This document shows, one piece after another, positions 1 through 8,917 of a stretch of DNA of 48,890 bases. The translations under genes were made by a program, and so were the position numbers. The notes beneath the pieces were generated by a model. It did not search any database. It had not been told where the DNA came from and saw nothing but the letters and a program-made list of their open reading frames with translations. The stretch comes from JBHHWH01 sp046756405. Lineage in GTDB: Bacteria; Actinomycetota; Acidimicrobiia; Spongiisociales; ZC4RG35. How positions within the stretch are numbered: the stretch's first letter is position 1; each line of letters opens with the position of its first letter. The DNA is taken from NCBI GenBank assembly GCA_046756405.1, contig JBHHWH010000005.1, positions 1 through 48,890 on the forward strand, given 5' to 3'.

Positions 1-205
1 ATCTAAGTTGACCAGGGGAAACGCCAGATTCAACACCCTCTCTTGATCTCACGACATCTATCGCCGACTCGAGGCGCATCGGTCGTTTCAGCCATCTATC
101 TGCGGGCCGGGCATGTCGGGCGAGAGCGCCTACTACCTGATCGGGCTCATTCATCAGGGCCACTTCGATCACATTCGCCTGGTGAAGACGCCGGCTGAGC
201 TCCGG
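1..205. other. left edge, no convincing gene
   Basis: This stretch lies downstream of the universal stress gene. A short plus-strand reading frame begins at 113 and runs into that gene in antisense, but I recognise nothing in it. It could be the tail of a gene that starts outside the window. No hairpin followed by a T-run is visible. Confidence 0.4.
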
Positions 206-778
206 CTACTTCCTGGCCCGCCTCTTCTTTTCAGGAGTGCCCCTGCGGCGCAGGATCAACACGGAGGCGGGTGATTGTCTCGCCAGCTTGGTTCCGGTCG
301 ATCCCAGCATCCCCTCGTACTTCCCCATGCCGTGACTGCCGATGATGAGAAGGTCGGTCTCGCACTCCTTCATGGCGGAGAGGATGGTCCGAGCAGTGCG
401 GTTGTTCGTGGTGCGCCAGAAGCTCCCGACTTCGACCCCGGCTTCCCTCAAGGCGTCAACCACCGGCTTCATCCGGGATTTGGCGGTTTCGGAAAGGGCG
501 TGGAGTATCGGTGAGTCTCCCTTCGGGGGCGGCGGTGGATGCGGCAGCTTCATCAGCTGCTCAGCTGCCCGGTCCCCGGCTCCGAGGGTTTGCCCGGCCT
601 CGAGAGCGATTTGGGAGGCGGCCTTGACGCCGCTGTTGCCCATGTTCCTCAGCAGATCTGTCGGCAGGTTCATTGCGGTGAACACGAACACGCGGTCACC
701 CTGTTCGTAGTAACGGCCAACGGCCTCCGCGGCCCGCTCCGGATTCAGCGTTCCGTCCGTTGCCACCAGAATGTTCAT
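206..778 (-). CDS. universal stress protein (UspA family)
   Basis: A single-domain UspA-type protein of about 190 residues. It starts with MNILVATDG, the usual first beta strand with the Asp of the nucleotide site. Near the C-terminus it has the ATP-binding signature G-x2-G-x9-G-S/T (GSHGMGKYEG then GST), followed by a strand of the form SVLIL. An upstream in-frame ATG at 808 is possible. I chose 778 because GAAGGG lies at normal distance before it and the domain begins there. A proline run near the middle and a basic tail (KKRRARK) are additions to the fold. The protein probably binds ATP and acts in general stress; its specific role cannot be told. It is transcribed alone, toward the window edge. 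Confidence 0.85.
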   Translation of the reverse strand: MNILVATDGTLNPERAAEAVGRYYEQGDRVFVFTAMNLPTDLLRNMGNSGVKAASQIALEAGQTLGAGDRAAEQLMKLPHPPPPPKGDSPILHALSETAKSRMKPVVDALREAGVEVGSFWRTTNNRTARTILSAMKECETDLLIIGSHGMGKYEGMLGSTGTKLARQSPASVLILRRRGTPEKKRRARK

Positions 779-844
779 GAGAGCCCTTCGACGTTCGGTT
801 GCGGTCATCGTATCCAGACGGGCTCCGCCATGCCTCGGGGCCCA

Positions 845-2048
845 CTACTCGGCCGCGTGTGAGCCATGCCTGCCAGATGTCCACCAACCCACCGTAAGGG
901 TCGCCAAGGCCATCAAGGCAACGGGAAGGCGCATGCTCCCCACCGAGTCGATCCAGCGGCCGGCGAGCACGCTCCCGACCGCAGAGGTGTCCGATGCCCC
1001 CACGAGCCCGAGAGCTACTGCTCTCAGTGCTTCTGGGGGCTCGAAGCGTCGGCTGGCAATGGCAGCTACCAGTCCCCACACCGGGAAATTGAGGATCGCT
1101 ATGCCCAATGCGGCGACCATAAGGCCGAAGTATGTCCAGACCACTGTGACGAGACCGAGACCGGTTCCACAGACGAGGAACATCCAGCTGACCACAGGCA
1201 CAGGCGATCCCCGATCACTCGCCCTGCCCAGGTAGACCGAAGCAATGACTCCAAGAGTCCCCATCGCCCAGAGGAGGGCGCCGGCAGCGACCGAGCTTGT
1301 CACCATCTCCTCGATAGCCGTTGTCGTCAGAAAGGAGTTGAAGGTGAAGGCGGTGACACCGGTGACGACACTGGCAATGACCACGACCCTTCCCGCCCAT
1401 TGCGACAAGACCCGTCGGTATGAGCCGCCAGCCCGTCCCACGCCGGCGCCCGTCGACGGCCGCTCGACCGGCCTACGAAACAAGACCAGGGATGCGACGG
1501 TAACCAGCATTGACATGAGTGCAGCTACGAGAAAGGCCCATCGCCAGGCCTCCGGCCCGGATGAGACCCAGACGAGCGCCCCGTTGATAATCACCCCAAG
1601 CCCGACCCCACCACCAGCTCCGCCCATCACCATCGCCAGGTTTCGAGCCTCGACGGTGCGGGCGGCGACGTGCGTCGTCGCCGCCCAACTGATCGGAGCC
1701 GCCACACCCAGAACCATGACCGGGATCGCCATCACGGTCGGCGAGCCGGCAGCCGATATTGTCGCCAGAGCCACCGAAGACAACACGAAGGTGCCGTTGA
1801 GAACCGTTCGGGTGGGCAGCCAGTCGAGAATCTTCGAGGCGACCAGAGCACCTTGCAGCGTAGGCAATCAGGCCTGACGCAATAGCCGTACCAAGCGCGC
1901 CATACCCGGATTCGAAGGTGTCCTCTATCCGAGGCAGCAGGGCCGGGACCAGGGCAAGACCGAATCCGTGCGAGACCAGCGTCCCCAGTCCGAGCACTCC
2001 CATTACGGCTCTCGAACCGAGCCGCCGGGTCGAATCCGCGTTGTTCAT
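845..2048 (-). pseudogene. MFS transporter broken by a frameshift near 1856
   Basis: Two adjoining minus-strand frames together encode one major facilitator protein of about 400 residues. The first frame starts at ATG 2048 behind GGAAAGGGAT, begins MNNADSTRRLG and carries the first membrane helix (GLGTLVSHGFGLALVPALLP). It stops making sense after TAIASGLIAYA. The next frame continues exactly there with QGALVASKILDWL and gives the remaining helices down to 845. One extra base in the GCTGCAAGG run at about 1851-1859 explains the break. The sequence cannot tell whether this is a true inactivating mutation or an assembly error. The substrate is unknown. The gene is divergent from the betaine importer, 130 bases away, so a linked transport role is possible but unproven. 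Confidence 0.75.
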
Positions 2049-2178
2049 ATCCCTTTCCAGTACCCCAAACATGCTTCCGAGCAGGCTGTTATGTTCTTCG
2101 GAGGAGCCGACATCCCTGGGCTATCGGACCCCGATCCGCCCGAAGGAGACACGCTCCGCGACCGACGTTAGGAGATGC

Positions 2179-3402
2179 ATGGTTGCCGGTGGTGAGGAGA
2201 TCATCCGGCTTGAGAACGTATATAAGATCTTCGGACCCCAACCCCGAGGAAGAGCCTTCGACCTGGTCAAGGCCGGGTACAACAAGGACGAGGTTCTGCG
2301 ACGCTCCGGTCACGTAGTCGGCCTCGACAACGTCAACTTCTCGGTCAACGAAGGTGAGCTGTTTGTGGTCATGGGACTCTCCGGGTCGGGTAAGTCGACC
2401 GCAATCCGCACCGTGAACAAGCTCTATGACGTCACCCACGGATCCGTTTGGGTCGAAGGGACCGACGTCCAACAACTGGAGGGCATCGAACTTCAGGCTT
2501 TCCGCCGCGACAAGATGGGGATGGTTTTCCAGCATTTCGCCCTCTTCCCCCATCGCAACGTGATCGACAACACCGGCTACGGGCTCAAAGTTCAGGGAGT
2601 CGACAAGGACGAACGGGATGAGGCCTCACTCAAGGCGTTGTCTCTCGTTGGTCTCGAGCCCTATGCATTGAACTACCCGAACGAGTTGTCTGGTGGAATG
2701 CAGCAGCGTGTCGGGCTTGCCCGTGCCCTCGCCTCGGATCCAGACATTCTCCTCATGGACGAGGCCTTCTCGGCTCTCGACCCGCTCATCCGTCGCCAGA
2801 TGCAGGACGAGATGCTGGCGATCCAGGACGAGCTCCAGAAGACGATTCTGTTCATCACCCACGATCTCAACGAGGCGCTCCGGATCGGCGACCGTGTCTG
2901 CATCATGAAAGACGGCGCGGTGGTGCAGATTGGCACGCCTGAGGAGATTCTGACCAAACCGGCCACGGGCTACGTTGCCGAGTTCGTCCAGGACGTCGAC
3001 CAGGGACGCGTCATCCAGGTCGATGAGGTGATGTACGAGCCCAGTGTGATCGCACGAGATATGTCCCTCCAGGATGCCTTGAATCGGGTGGGCGAGAAGG
3101 CAGGGCTCTTCGTAGTCGACGCCGATGGCAAGCCCACCGATTGTCTCACGCTCTCCGATGGTCTCCGGGCCGCCAGCATGGGCTCGACGCAACTCTCGCA
3201 GGCTCTGCGCAGTGATTTCAACACCGTCCACCGCGAGGCGACCCTCAACGAGGTGTATGACATCGCCGGTCGGGGGCTCCCAATTGCTGTCGTCGATGAC
3301 GACGGTGTACTCATCGGCAATCTCGACCCCCGCTCGATCATGGAGGAGATGGGCAGGGTCGAGCGTCTGATCGACGGCTACGAACGAGAGGTGTTCCTGT
3401 GA
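2179..3402 (+). CDS. proV: glycine betaine/proline ABC importer, ATPase subunit (ProV/OpuAA type)
   Basis: The cytoplasmic ATPase of an osmolyte-type importer, 407 residues. Visible motifs are Walker A GLSGSGKST (66-74), Q-loop Gln118, signature LSGGMQQRV (170-178), Walker B ILLMDEAFSALD (190-201) and the H-loop His in FITHD (about 228). The early GHVVGLDNVNFSV region and the C-terminal 120 residues resembling paired CBS domains are typical of ProV/OpuAA. In that family the CBS pair senses ionic strength or cyclic dinucleotides. The long frame opens further upstream, but the homology and AGGAG at 2170-2174 place the start at ATG 2179. The stop overlaps the permease start (GTGA), so the two are translationally coupled. 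In this context the imported betaine probably serves as a carbon and methyl source as well as an osmolyte. Confidence 0.93.
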   Translation: MVAGGEEIIRLENVYKIFGPQPRGRAFDLVKAGYNKDEVLRRSGHVVGLDNVNFSVNEGELFVVMGLSGSGKSTAIRTVNKLYDVTHGSVWVEGTDVQQLEGIELQAFRRDKMGMVFQHFALFPHRNVIDNTGYGLKVQGVDKDERDEASLKALSLVGLEPYALNYPNELSGGMQQRVGLARALASDPDILLMDEAFSALDPLIRRQMQDEMLAIQDELQKTILFITHDLNEALRIGDRVCIMKDGAVVQIGTPEEILTKPATGYVAEFVQDVDQGRVIQVDEVMYEPSVIARDMSLQDALNRVGEKAGLFVVDADGKPTDCLTLSDGLRAASMGSTQLSQALRSDFNTVHREATLNEVYDIAGRGLPIAVVDDDGVLIGNLDPRSIMEEMGRVERLIDGYEREVFL

Positions 3403-5489
3403 TCTTCGCTCAAGTGGAGACACCCCCGGGTTTTCTCGAGAACGAAACCCTCGATCGATGGGTGATCCCCCTTGGGGAGTGGTTCGATCAGATAGTCGAC
3501 TGGATCGACAACAACCTGGGAACCCTCCTCGACATCATCGAGTGGCCGTTCGACACCCTCATCAGCTGGCTGGTCGATGACGTCCTGCTCAGCGCATCCT
3601 GGTTCTGGGTAGTCCTCGCCATGGGGTTGATCGCCTCGTTGACCCGAAACATCAAAGTCGGAGCCTTCGTGATGGCCGCCTTGACTATCTGCGGCCTGCT
3701 GGGTGAGGCCTACTGGATCGAGACCGCCCGGACGATCGGTTTCATTGCCGTGGCTGTGATCATCTGTGTCATCATCGGGATCCCGATTGGAATAGCTGCA
3801 GGACGTATGGACGGTGTGTGGCAAACCGCTAGGCCACTGCTAGATGCCATGCAGGTGGTCCACTCCTTCGTCTACATGATCCCGTTCATCTTCTTCTGGG
3901 GAATCGGTGAGGTCTCGGCGACGATGGTCACGATGATCTTTGCCATTCCGCCCCTGATCCGGCTGACCAACCTGGGGATCAGGCAGGTACCCGAGGATGT
4001 GGTGGAGGCGGCGCGGGCCCATGGCGCTCCCGAGTGGCGCGTGCTGTTGGACGTGCAGATTCCCCTGGCTCGCCCGGCCATCATGACCGGGATCAACCAG
4101 ACCCTGTTGCTCGCCATCTCCATGCTGGGGATAGCGGCCATCATGGGCGCGGGCGGCCTTGGCCGTCTCCTCTTCCGGTCTCTGTCCAACCAGGACGTGG
4201 CCCTTGCCGCGTCGGCGGGCATGGCCTTCTTCTTGGTGGCAGTGGTTCTGGATCGGATCTCACAGCGCGACGACGATGCCGAAGCCAATCTCTTCACAAG
4301 GATCCATCGTGCATGGGCACATCGGAGAGACCCCGAGGCGCTTCTGCCCGACGGTGAGGCGACCGATCGAGTCCAGACGGAACGCTACGAGCCCTTCGGA
4401 GCCCGGGAGCGCACCGCAATGCTGGTTACGGCCATAGGCGGCATCTTGGCCGTCGTCGCGGTATTCCTGCCCTGGACCGAGAACGCCGGGAAGATCAGCG
4501 CCTACGGTACCCGCGCCGACGAGGATCTCCCGGGGATGGTCTTCAATGGGCTCGACGCCTCAGGGGGTTCATTCTTCGGGTTCATCGTCTTCTTGGCTGG
4601 CTTGTTCGTCGTTGCCTCCGTGGTAGTTGTTCTTCTCCGGCCGGGCCGGGGACCACGCTGGATGACAGTGGACGGCGCCTTGATCGCCGCGTTTGCAGCC
4701 TTGATCACGGCCGGTGCACATCTTCTGGCTGAACCTGCGCCGCTTGCATCCGACCCCGGAACGGGTATCGGCGTGCTGGTGGCCGTGGCCGGGGGTCTCG
4801 TTGCGAGCGTTGGCTCCACCATGTGGATATCAGCGGCACCCCATTTGCCTCTTCATCCGCTGTCCCCCAAGGTGTCGTGGGGCCGTTTGATCGGCGTGGG
4901 AGTTGCCTTCATCTTGGTGGTGGCGGGAGCCTTTGGCGGATGGAGCTTTGATGAGCGCTCAGATGTCGTCCTGACGCCTGAACTCGAGGCGGAGATTGCC
5001 GAGTTAGAGGCCGAGGCGGAGGCAGATCCGGCTCAGGCCGCGGTGATAGCCGGCGAGATCGCCGCCCTGGTCGCGTCGGCGCAGGCCACTGGAACAATCA
5101 TCACCGACGGTGTCACCGATGACGGTGCCGGGCTTGGCATCTGGTCCATGCTGGTGGCGCTGGTCGCTGTGGGCACCTCGTTGCCCGCGGCTGGGGTCTT
5201 GGGGCCAAAAGAGCGTCGTCTGTGGAGTTGGAGTGCCGTGACCGCCGGTCTCGGTGCAGGCGTGGCAGCCATCGCGATTGCATGGATCTTCACCTTCGTC
5301 CGCAATGGAGACCCCAACTTCATAGCCGGAGTTGGGGCCTTTCTGAGCATGCTGGGCGGGGCCTTCATCGTTGCCTCGACCATGTCAGTGTTGAAGGAAT
5401 TTCGTCGCTCGAAGGTCTACGACGACGAGCCAAAGACCCGCTCGGATGCGACTTACGAAGCGGAGGAGCTGACAGAACAGCTGGTCTGA
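3399..5489 (+). CDS. proW: betaine ABC importer permease (ProW type) with large C-terminal membrane extension
   Basis: The GTG start overlaps the proV stop. The product is 696 residues, more than twice the usual 280-350 for ProW/OpuAB. The first 290 residues contain the permease domain: an amphipathic N-terminus, membrane helices, and the coupling EAA loop around residues 200-230 (VVEAARAHGAPEWRVLLDVQ followed by IPLARPAI). From about 330 to 670 there is an added region with some seven or eight further hydrophobic segments. These are separated by a polar loop with a Glu/Ala-rich, coiled-coil-like stretch around 527-565 (ELEAEIAELEAEAEADPAQA). I do not recognise this extension. It could be a sensor or a second membrane partner. 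There is no stop or frameshift between the parts, so it reads as a genuine fusion. Confidence 0.9.
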   Translation: MIFAQVETPPGFLENETLDRWVIPLGEWFDQIVDWIDNNLGTLLDIIEWPFDTLISWLVDDVLLSASWFWVVLAMGLIASLTRNIKVGAFVMAALTICGLLGEAYWIETARTIGFIAVAVIICVIIGIPIGIAAGRMDGVWQTARPLLDAMQVVHSFVYMIPFIFFWGIGEVSATMVTMIFAIPPLIRLTNLGIRQVPEDVVEAARAHGAPEWRVLLDVQIPLARPAIMTGINQTLLLAISMLGIAAIMGAGGLGRLLFRSLSNQDVALAASAGMAFFLVAVVLDRISQRDDDAEANLFTRIHRAWAHRRDPEALLPDGEATDRVQTERYEPFGARERTAMLVTAIGGILAVVAVFLPWTENAGKISAYGTRADEDLPGMVFNGLDASGGSFFGFIVFLAGLFVVASVVVVLLRPGRGPRWMTVDGALIAAFAALITAGAHLLAEPAPLASDPGTGIGVLVAVAGGLVASVGSTMWISAAPHLPLHPLSPKVSWGRLIGVGVAFILVVAGAFGGWSFDERSDVVLTPELEAEIAELEAEAEADPAQAAVIAGEIAALVASAQATGTIITDGVTDDGAGLGIWSMLVALVAVGTSLPAAGVLGPKERRLWSWSAVTAGLGAGVAAIAIAWIFTFVRNGDPNFIAGVGAFLSMLGGAFIVASTMSVLKEFRRSKVYDDEPKTRSDATYEAEELTEQLV

Positions 5490-5504
5490 GTTAGGTTTCA
5501 AAGG

Positions 5505-5529
5505 GTTCAGGACGCCGAGGCGTCCGAAC
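5505..5529 (+). promoter_or_regulatory. intercistronic stem-loop between permease and binding-protein genes
   Basis: GGACGCC at 5510-5516 faces GGCGTCC at 5519-5525, and GTTC/GAAC extend the stem beyond one mismatch. There is no T-run, so it is unlikely to be a strong terminator. In transporter operons such hairpins often protect an mRNA segment and set unequal expression of the binding protein and the membrane parts. That role is inference here. Confidence 0.5.
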
Positions 5530-5585
5530 AGCCACCCCATCCCTGTTTCAAGCAGTTGCAGGGTGGTAAGCAATTGAGGAGGAAT

Positions 5586-6860
5586 ATGGAACGGAAAATG
5601 AACCGATTCTGGGCACTGCTGGCAGTACTCGCCCTCGTGGTGGCTGCCTGTGGTGGTGGCGGTGACGGTGCCTCTGAGGCCCCGGATGCCACGGAGGCCC
5701 CGGGTGCCACGGAGGCCCCAGATGCCACAGAGGCCCCGGATGCCACAGAGGCCCCGGACGATGGCGGCGCGGCCGCCCTGCCCGGTGAGGGCATAACCCT
5801 CAACATGGGTCGTGCCGACTGGTCGACTGGGTACTTCCAGGCGTACGTATACGAGCTTGTCCTCGAAGAGCTGGGGTACGACGTGACCGATCCGTCCCAG
5901 ACGGAGCTTGGCCCATCCCTTGCCTACCTGGGCATGGCGCAGGGCGACTTCGATTTCTGGGTCAACAGTTGGTACCCAGGCCACGATTCGTGGCTGGAGG
6001 CCGAGCTGCCCGACGGGACCACGGTGGGTGACCATCTCGTGAAGGCCGGCGCTGTCTTTGAGGGCGGCGGTATTCAGGGTTGGTTGATCGAGAAGAACTT
6101 CGCCGACAAGTACGACCTGAAGACGATGGAGGACTTCAACAACAACCCCGAGGCCATCGCCGAGTACGACGCGAACGATCCGAACCCGGGCAACGGCGTC
6201 GCTGACATCTACGGATGTCAGGAGAGCTTCACCTGCGACAACATGATCCAAAACATGATCGCGTTCGGCGGTTGGGACAACATCCAGCAGGCAGTCGCCG
6301 GTTATGACACGATGTTTGCCGAGGCCGAGTCGAAGGTGGCCGATGGTAAGCCAATCATCATCTACACCTGGACGCCGAGCACCTATGTCGCGAGGCTGAT
6401 CCCTGGTCAGAATGTCTACTGGCTCGGGACCGAGTCGGTGTTGGACGACTCCAACCCGGCCAACCAGGACGGTGGTGCGGGCCACTCGCAGATTGTTGGT
6501 CCGACCGGTAACGACTCCTTCGTCCCCATCAAGCCGGAGCAGTGTCCGGCAGCCGCAGAGCCCGGACTGATCGACGACGCCTTGCGTCAAGACGACGATG
6601 GCGGCAACTGCCCGATGGGTTGGGTCCCGGCCACCATCACGCCGACGGTCAACGCCGAGGTGTATGAGGCCAACCCGGCCTTCGCATACGTCCTCGAAAA
6701 CCTGGCCCTGCCGGTTGTCGACGTGTCCCTCGCGACCGTGGCCGCGGATGCGGCAGGCGGTACCGAGGACGCTTACCGGGCAGAAGCCGAGAAATGGATC
6801 GCCGAGAATCGCGATCTAGTCGACTCTGTGATCGAAGGAGCGTTGGCCGCAGCCGGCTAA
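5586..6860 (+). CDS. proX: glycine betaine-binding lipoprotein (ProX/OpuAC family)
   Basis: The extracytoplasmic binding component of the importer, 424 residues. It starts at ATG 5586 behind GAGGAGG. A hydrophobic signal peptide ends in the lipobox VAAC, so Cys22 should be lipidated and anchor the protein outside the membrane. A Gly-rich and then EAPDAT-repeat linker (residues 31-58) separates the anchor from the binding domain. The domain opens with INxGRADWSTG-like sequence (MGRADWSTGYFQAYV), typical of quaternary-amine binding proteins. Many Trp and Tyr residues (FWVNSWYPGHDSW, YTWTPSTYVARL) could form the aromatic cage for a trimethylammonium group. Being last in the operon after a stem-loop fits a need for higher expression. 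The substrate could also be carnitine, proline betaine or choline. Confidence 0.9.
   Translation: MERKMNRFWALLAVLALVVAACGGGGDGASEAPDATEAPGATEAPDATEAPDATEAPDDGGAAALPGEGITLNMGRADWSTGYFQAYVYELVLEELGYDVTDPSQTELGPSLAYLGMAQGDFDFWVNSWYPGHDSWLEAELPDGTTVGDHLVKAGAVFEGGGIQGWLIEKNFADKYDLKTMEDFNNNPEAIAEYDANDPNPGNGVADIYGCQESFTCDNMIQNMIAFGGWDNIQQAVAGYDTMFAEAESKVADGKPIIIYTWTPSTYVARLIPGQNVYWLGTESVLDDSNPANQDGGAGHSQIVGPTGNDSFVPIKPEQCPAAAEPGLIDDALRQDDDGGNCPMGWVPATITPTVNAEVYEANPAFAYVLENLALPVVDVSLATVAADAAGGTEDAYRAEAEKWIAENRDLVDSVIEGALAAAG
5676..5759 (+). repeat. in-frame 18-base tandem repeat (EAPDAT linker)
   Basis: About four and a half copies of an 18-base unit coding for E-A-P-D/G-A-T follow the lipobox of the binding protein. 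They probably act as a flexible acidic spacer between lipid anchor and binding domain. Such units change copy number easily, so length may differ between strains. Confidence 0.8.
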
Positions 6861-6883
6861 TCCATACATAGGCCACAAAGTGA

Positions 6884-6911
6884 AAGACGGCGCCCGCACG
6901 GGCGCCGTCTT
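6884..6911. terminator. bidirectional rho-independent terminator
   Basis: GACGGCGCCC (6886-6895) and GGGCGCCGTC (6900-6909) form a perfect 10-base-pair stem with a GCAC loop, extended by A/T pairs. A T-rich stretch follows on the plus strand (TCTTCTTTG) and A-rich sequence precedes it. It sits between the convergent ends of the betaine importer operon and the DMT transporter gene, so it can serve both. Confidence 0.88.
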
Positions 6912-6916
6912 CTTTG

Positions 6917-7816
6917 TCATGGAGCGGTGGCCAGGTCTTCGGTTCCTGCCGTCGTCACTCCTGTGGTCCCATAGACCACGGCGATCACGACGATGATGCC
7001 TCCCACCACAGTGGCCGCCGGTGGTGCCTCCCCGAGGAACAGCCACGCCCAGGTCGTTGCCGAAACGGTCTCCACCGGGGCGAACAGGCTCACACGCGCC
7101 GCAGGGAGATACCGGGTCGACGAACTGACGGCGACCCGTCCGGCGGCACCGGTTACCGCCCCGAGGACGGCGAGGACAAATATCGAGCGGGGTTCGACTG
7201 CGAAGGGCTCGGCTGGTCCGAAGGCGATGAGGGCCAGCAGGAAGCCGCCGGTGCCAACCACAGCGAGTCGGTTGAGATCGGGGTATCTTCGGAGCACGGT
7301 CATGTTGGAGGCGAAGGCGATGATTGCGGCCACTGCGGCGAGGTCGCCGGTGAGGCGCCCCCGCCCGAGCGACCCGGAGACGATGACCATGATGCCTGTG
7401 ATGGAGGCAAGGATCCCTATCCACGTCCTCAGTCCTGTGCGTTCGCCGATTGCCACGTGGGAGATCAATGCCGCCATGACTGGTGCCGCGGCGATGATGG
7501 CGACGGTGTTGGCGACTGTGGTCAGAGTGACCGCCACGACAAAGAAAGCAATGCTCGCTGCCTGGAGCACGCCCGAGGCGGCAATCGGCAGGCCGGCCTT
7601 CAACGCCGCCCGGGGCAGCGACTCACCGGTGCGCAGGGGCACGAGCACCAACATCGCCAGGAAAGTGAACAGCCCCAACCAGAACGCTGTATCCCAGCCT
7701 GCCGTTTCGGCGAGGCGGATCCCGAGTGAATCCAGGCTGATGAGCACGAACCCGGCGCCTGCCAAGGTGAGCCCAAGCCGATGGTGTTCGAGAGAGTTGA
7801 CCGGCACGGCCTCCAA
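6917..7816 (-). CDS. DMT-superfamily transporter (EamA domains)
   Basis: About 299 residues with ten predicted hydrophobic helices in two similar halves, the usual EamA/RhaT plan. Each half ends with a helix next to a conserved Gly-Glu (AIGERTGLRTWIG in the first, LFLGEAPPAATVVGG in the second). The family exports amino acids or other metabolites, and the substrate here is unknown. The start is uncertain: the frame opens with TTG at 7816 and lacks a clear ribosome binding site. The gene stands alone and converges on the betaine importer operon, sharing its terminator. Confidence 0.8.
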   Translation of the reverse strand: MEAVPVNSLEHHRLGLTLAGAGFVLISLDSLGIRLAETAGWDTAFWLGLFTFLAMLVLVPLRTGESLPRAALKAGLPIAASGVLQAASIAFFVVAVTLTTVANTVAIIAAAPVMAALISHVAIGERTGLRTWIGILASITGIMVIVSGSLGRGRLTGDLAAVAAIIAFASNMTVLRRYPDLNRLAVVGTGGFLLALIAFGPAEPFAVEPRSIFVLAVLGAVTGAAGRVAVSSSTRYLPAARVSLFAPVETVSATTWAWLFLGEAPPAATVVGGIIVVIAVVYGTTGVTTAGTEDLATAP

Positions 7817-7882
7817 GATTGCCAGCTATCCGTTGCCCGTGCGGGCAATGCGCCACGTTTCGAGCCCTAGGCTGAGAGACAG

Positions 7883-8917
7883 ATGAGTTTGCCGTCGACC
7901 ATGCGCTCCTTCCTGCTCACCGGCCAGGGCGACCTGGGTCAACTCGAGTTCCGAGATGACGTTCCCGTTCCTGTGCCGCGAGAGGACGAGGTGCTTGTGA
8001 AGGTGTCTGCATGTGGCGTGAACAACACCGACATCAACACGCGGACTGGCTGGTACGGGGACGCCGGTTGGGGTGGCGGCCTCACTTTCCCTCGCATCCA
8101 AGGCGCCGACCCTGTGGGGAGGATCGTAGAAGCAGGAAGCGGTGTGAAGAGGTCGAGGATCGGAGAACGGGTGATGATCGATGCATGGATCCGTCCGCCG
8201 GACGGAAACCTCGATGGATCCGAGTATCTCGGTTCCGAGCGCGACGGGGGGTTCGCCGATTACGTGACCGTGCCGTCGATCAATGCGTATCCGATCGAAA
8301 CTGATATGACCGACGTGGAATTGGCGAGTCTCCCGTGTTCCTACGCCACCGCGGAGCACATGCTTCATCGAGCCGCCGTCCGCACTGGCCAGTGGGTTCT
8401 GGTCACAGGAGCCTCGGGTGGGGTCGGAAGCGCTCTGATCCAGTTGGCCCGAAGGCGTGGCGCCAGAGTGATCGCTGTGACCAGCCCCTCGAAGATGCGT
8501 GCGGTCGAGGATTTGGGAGCCGAGGTGGTGCTGGACCGATCTGCTGCCGATCTGGCTGACTCAGTTATGGCGGCGTCCTCGGGCGGGGTAGACGTCCTGG
8601 CGGATGTCGTCGGTGGTGAGTTGTTCCCGGTGCTGTTGAAGGCAGTGAGGCGCGGCGGCCACTACACGACGGCCGGGGCGGTCGGCGGGGCGATCGTGTC
8701 CCTGGATCTGCGCACTCTCTACCTCCACGATCTGACCATGCACGGGGCCACGGTCTTGCCTCCGGAGGTGTTCGCCAACCTGATTGGCTATATCGAGCGA
8801 GGCGAGATCCGGCCGCTGGTCGCCGCCACATACCCCCTCGAAGAGCTTCGCGAAGCGCAGGAGTCGTTCATGCAGAGAAAACACATCGGGTCAATCGTCA
8901 TCGAGGTCTCCGAATGA
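7883..8917 (+). CDS. zinc-type alcohol dehydrogenase / quinone oxidoreductase family protein
   Basis: A medium-chain dehydrogenase of 344 residues. The N-terminal GroES-like domain shows VSACGVNNTDINTRTGWYG and the DPVGRIVEAGSGV segment. The Rossmann fold carries the nucleotide loop GASGGVGSALIQLA at about residues 170-185. The cysteine cluster of a structural zinc lobe is absent, so quinone oxidoreductase or a zinc-poor reductase is as likely as an alcohol dehydrogenase. Its stop overlaps the next start (ATGA), linking it to the GFA-family gene. The pair could handle a small aldehyde, though the substrate cannot be read from sequence. The start at 7883 lies 9 bases after TAGGCT, compatible with a leaderless message. 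Confidence 0.82.
   Translation: MSLPSTMRSFLLTGQGDLGQLEFRDDVPVPVPREDEVLVKVSACGVNNTDINTRTGWYGDAGWGGGLTFPRIQGADPVGRIVEAGSGVKRSRIGERVMIDAWIRPPDGNLDGSEYLGSERDGGFADYVTVPSINAYPIETDMTDVELASLPCSYATAEHMLHRAAVRTGQWVLVTGASGGVGSALIQLARRRGARVIAVTSPSKMRAVEDLGAEVVLDRSAADLADSVMAASSGGVDVLADVVGGELFPVLLKAVRRGGHYTTAGAVGGAIVSLDLRTLYLHDLTMHGATVLPPEVFANLIGYIERGEIRPLVAATYPLEELREAQESFMQRKHIGSIVIEVSE

Noticed and set aside
113..270. Short plus-strand frame at the left edge
   Set aside because: About 50 residues, no recognised family, and overlapping the universal stress gene; not reported as a gene.
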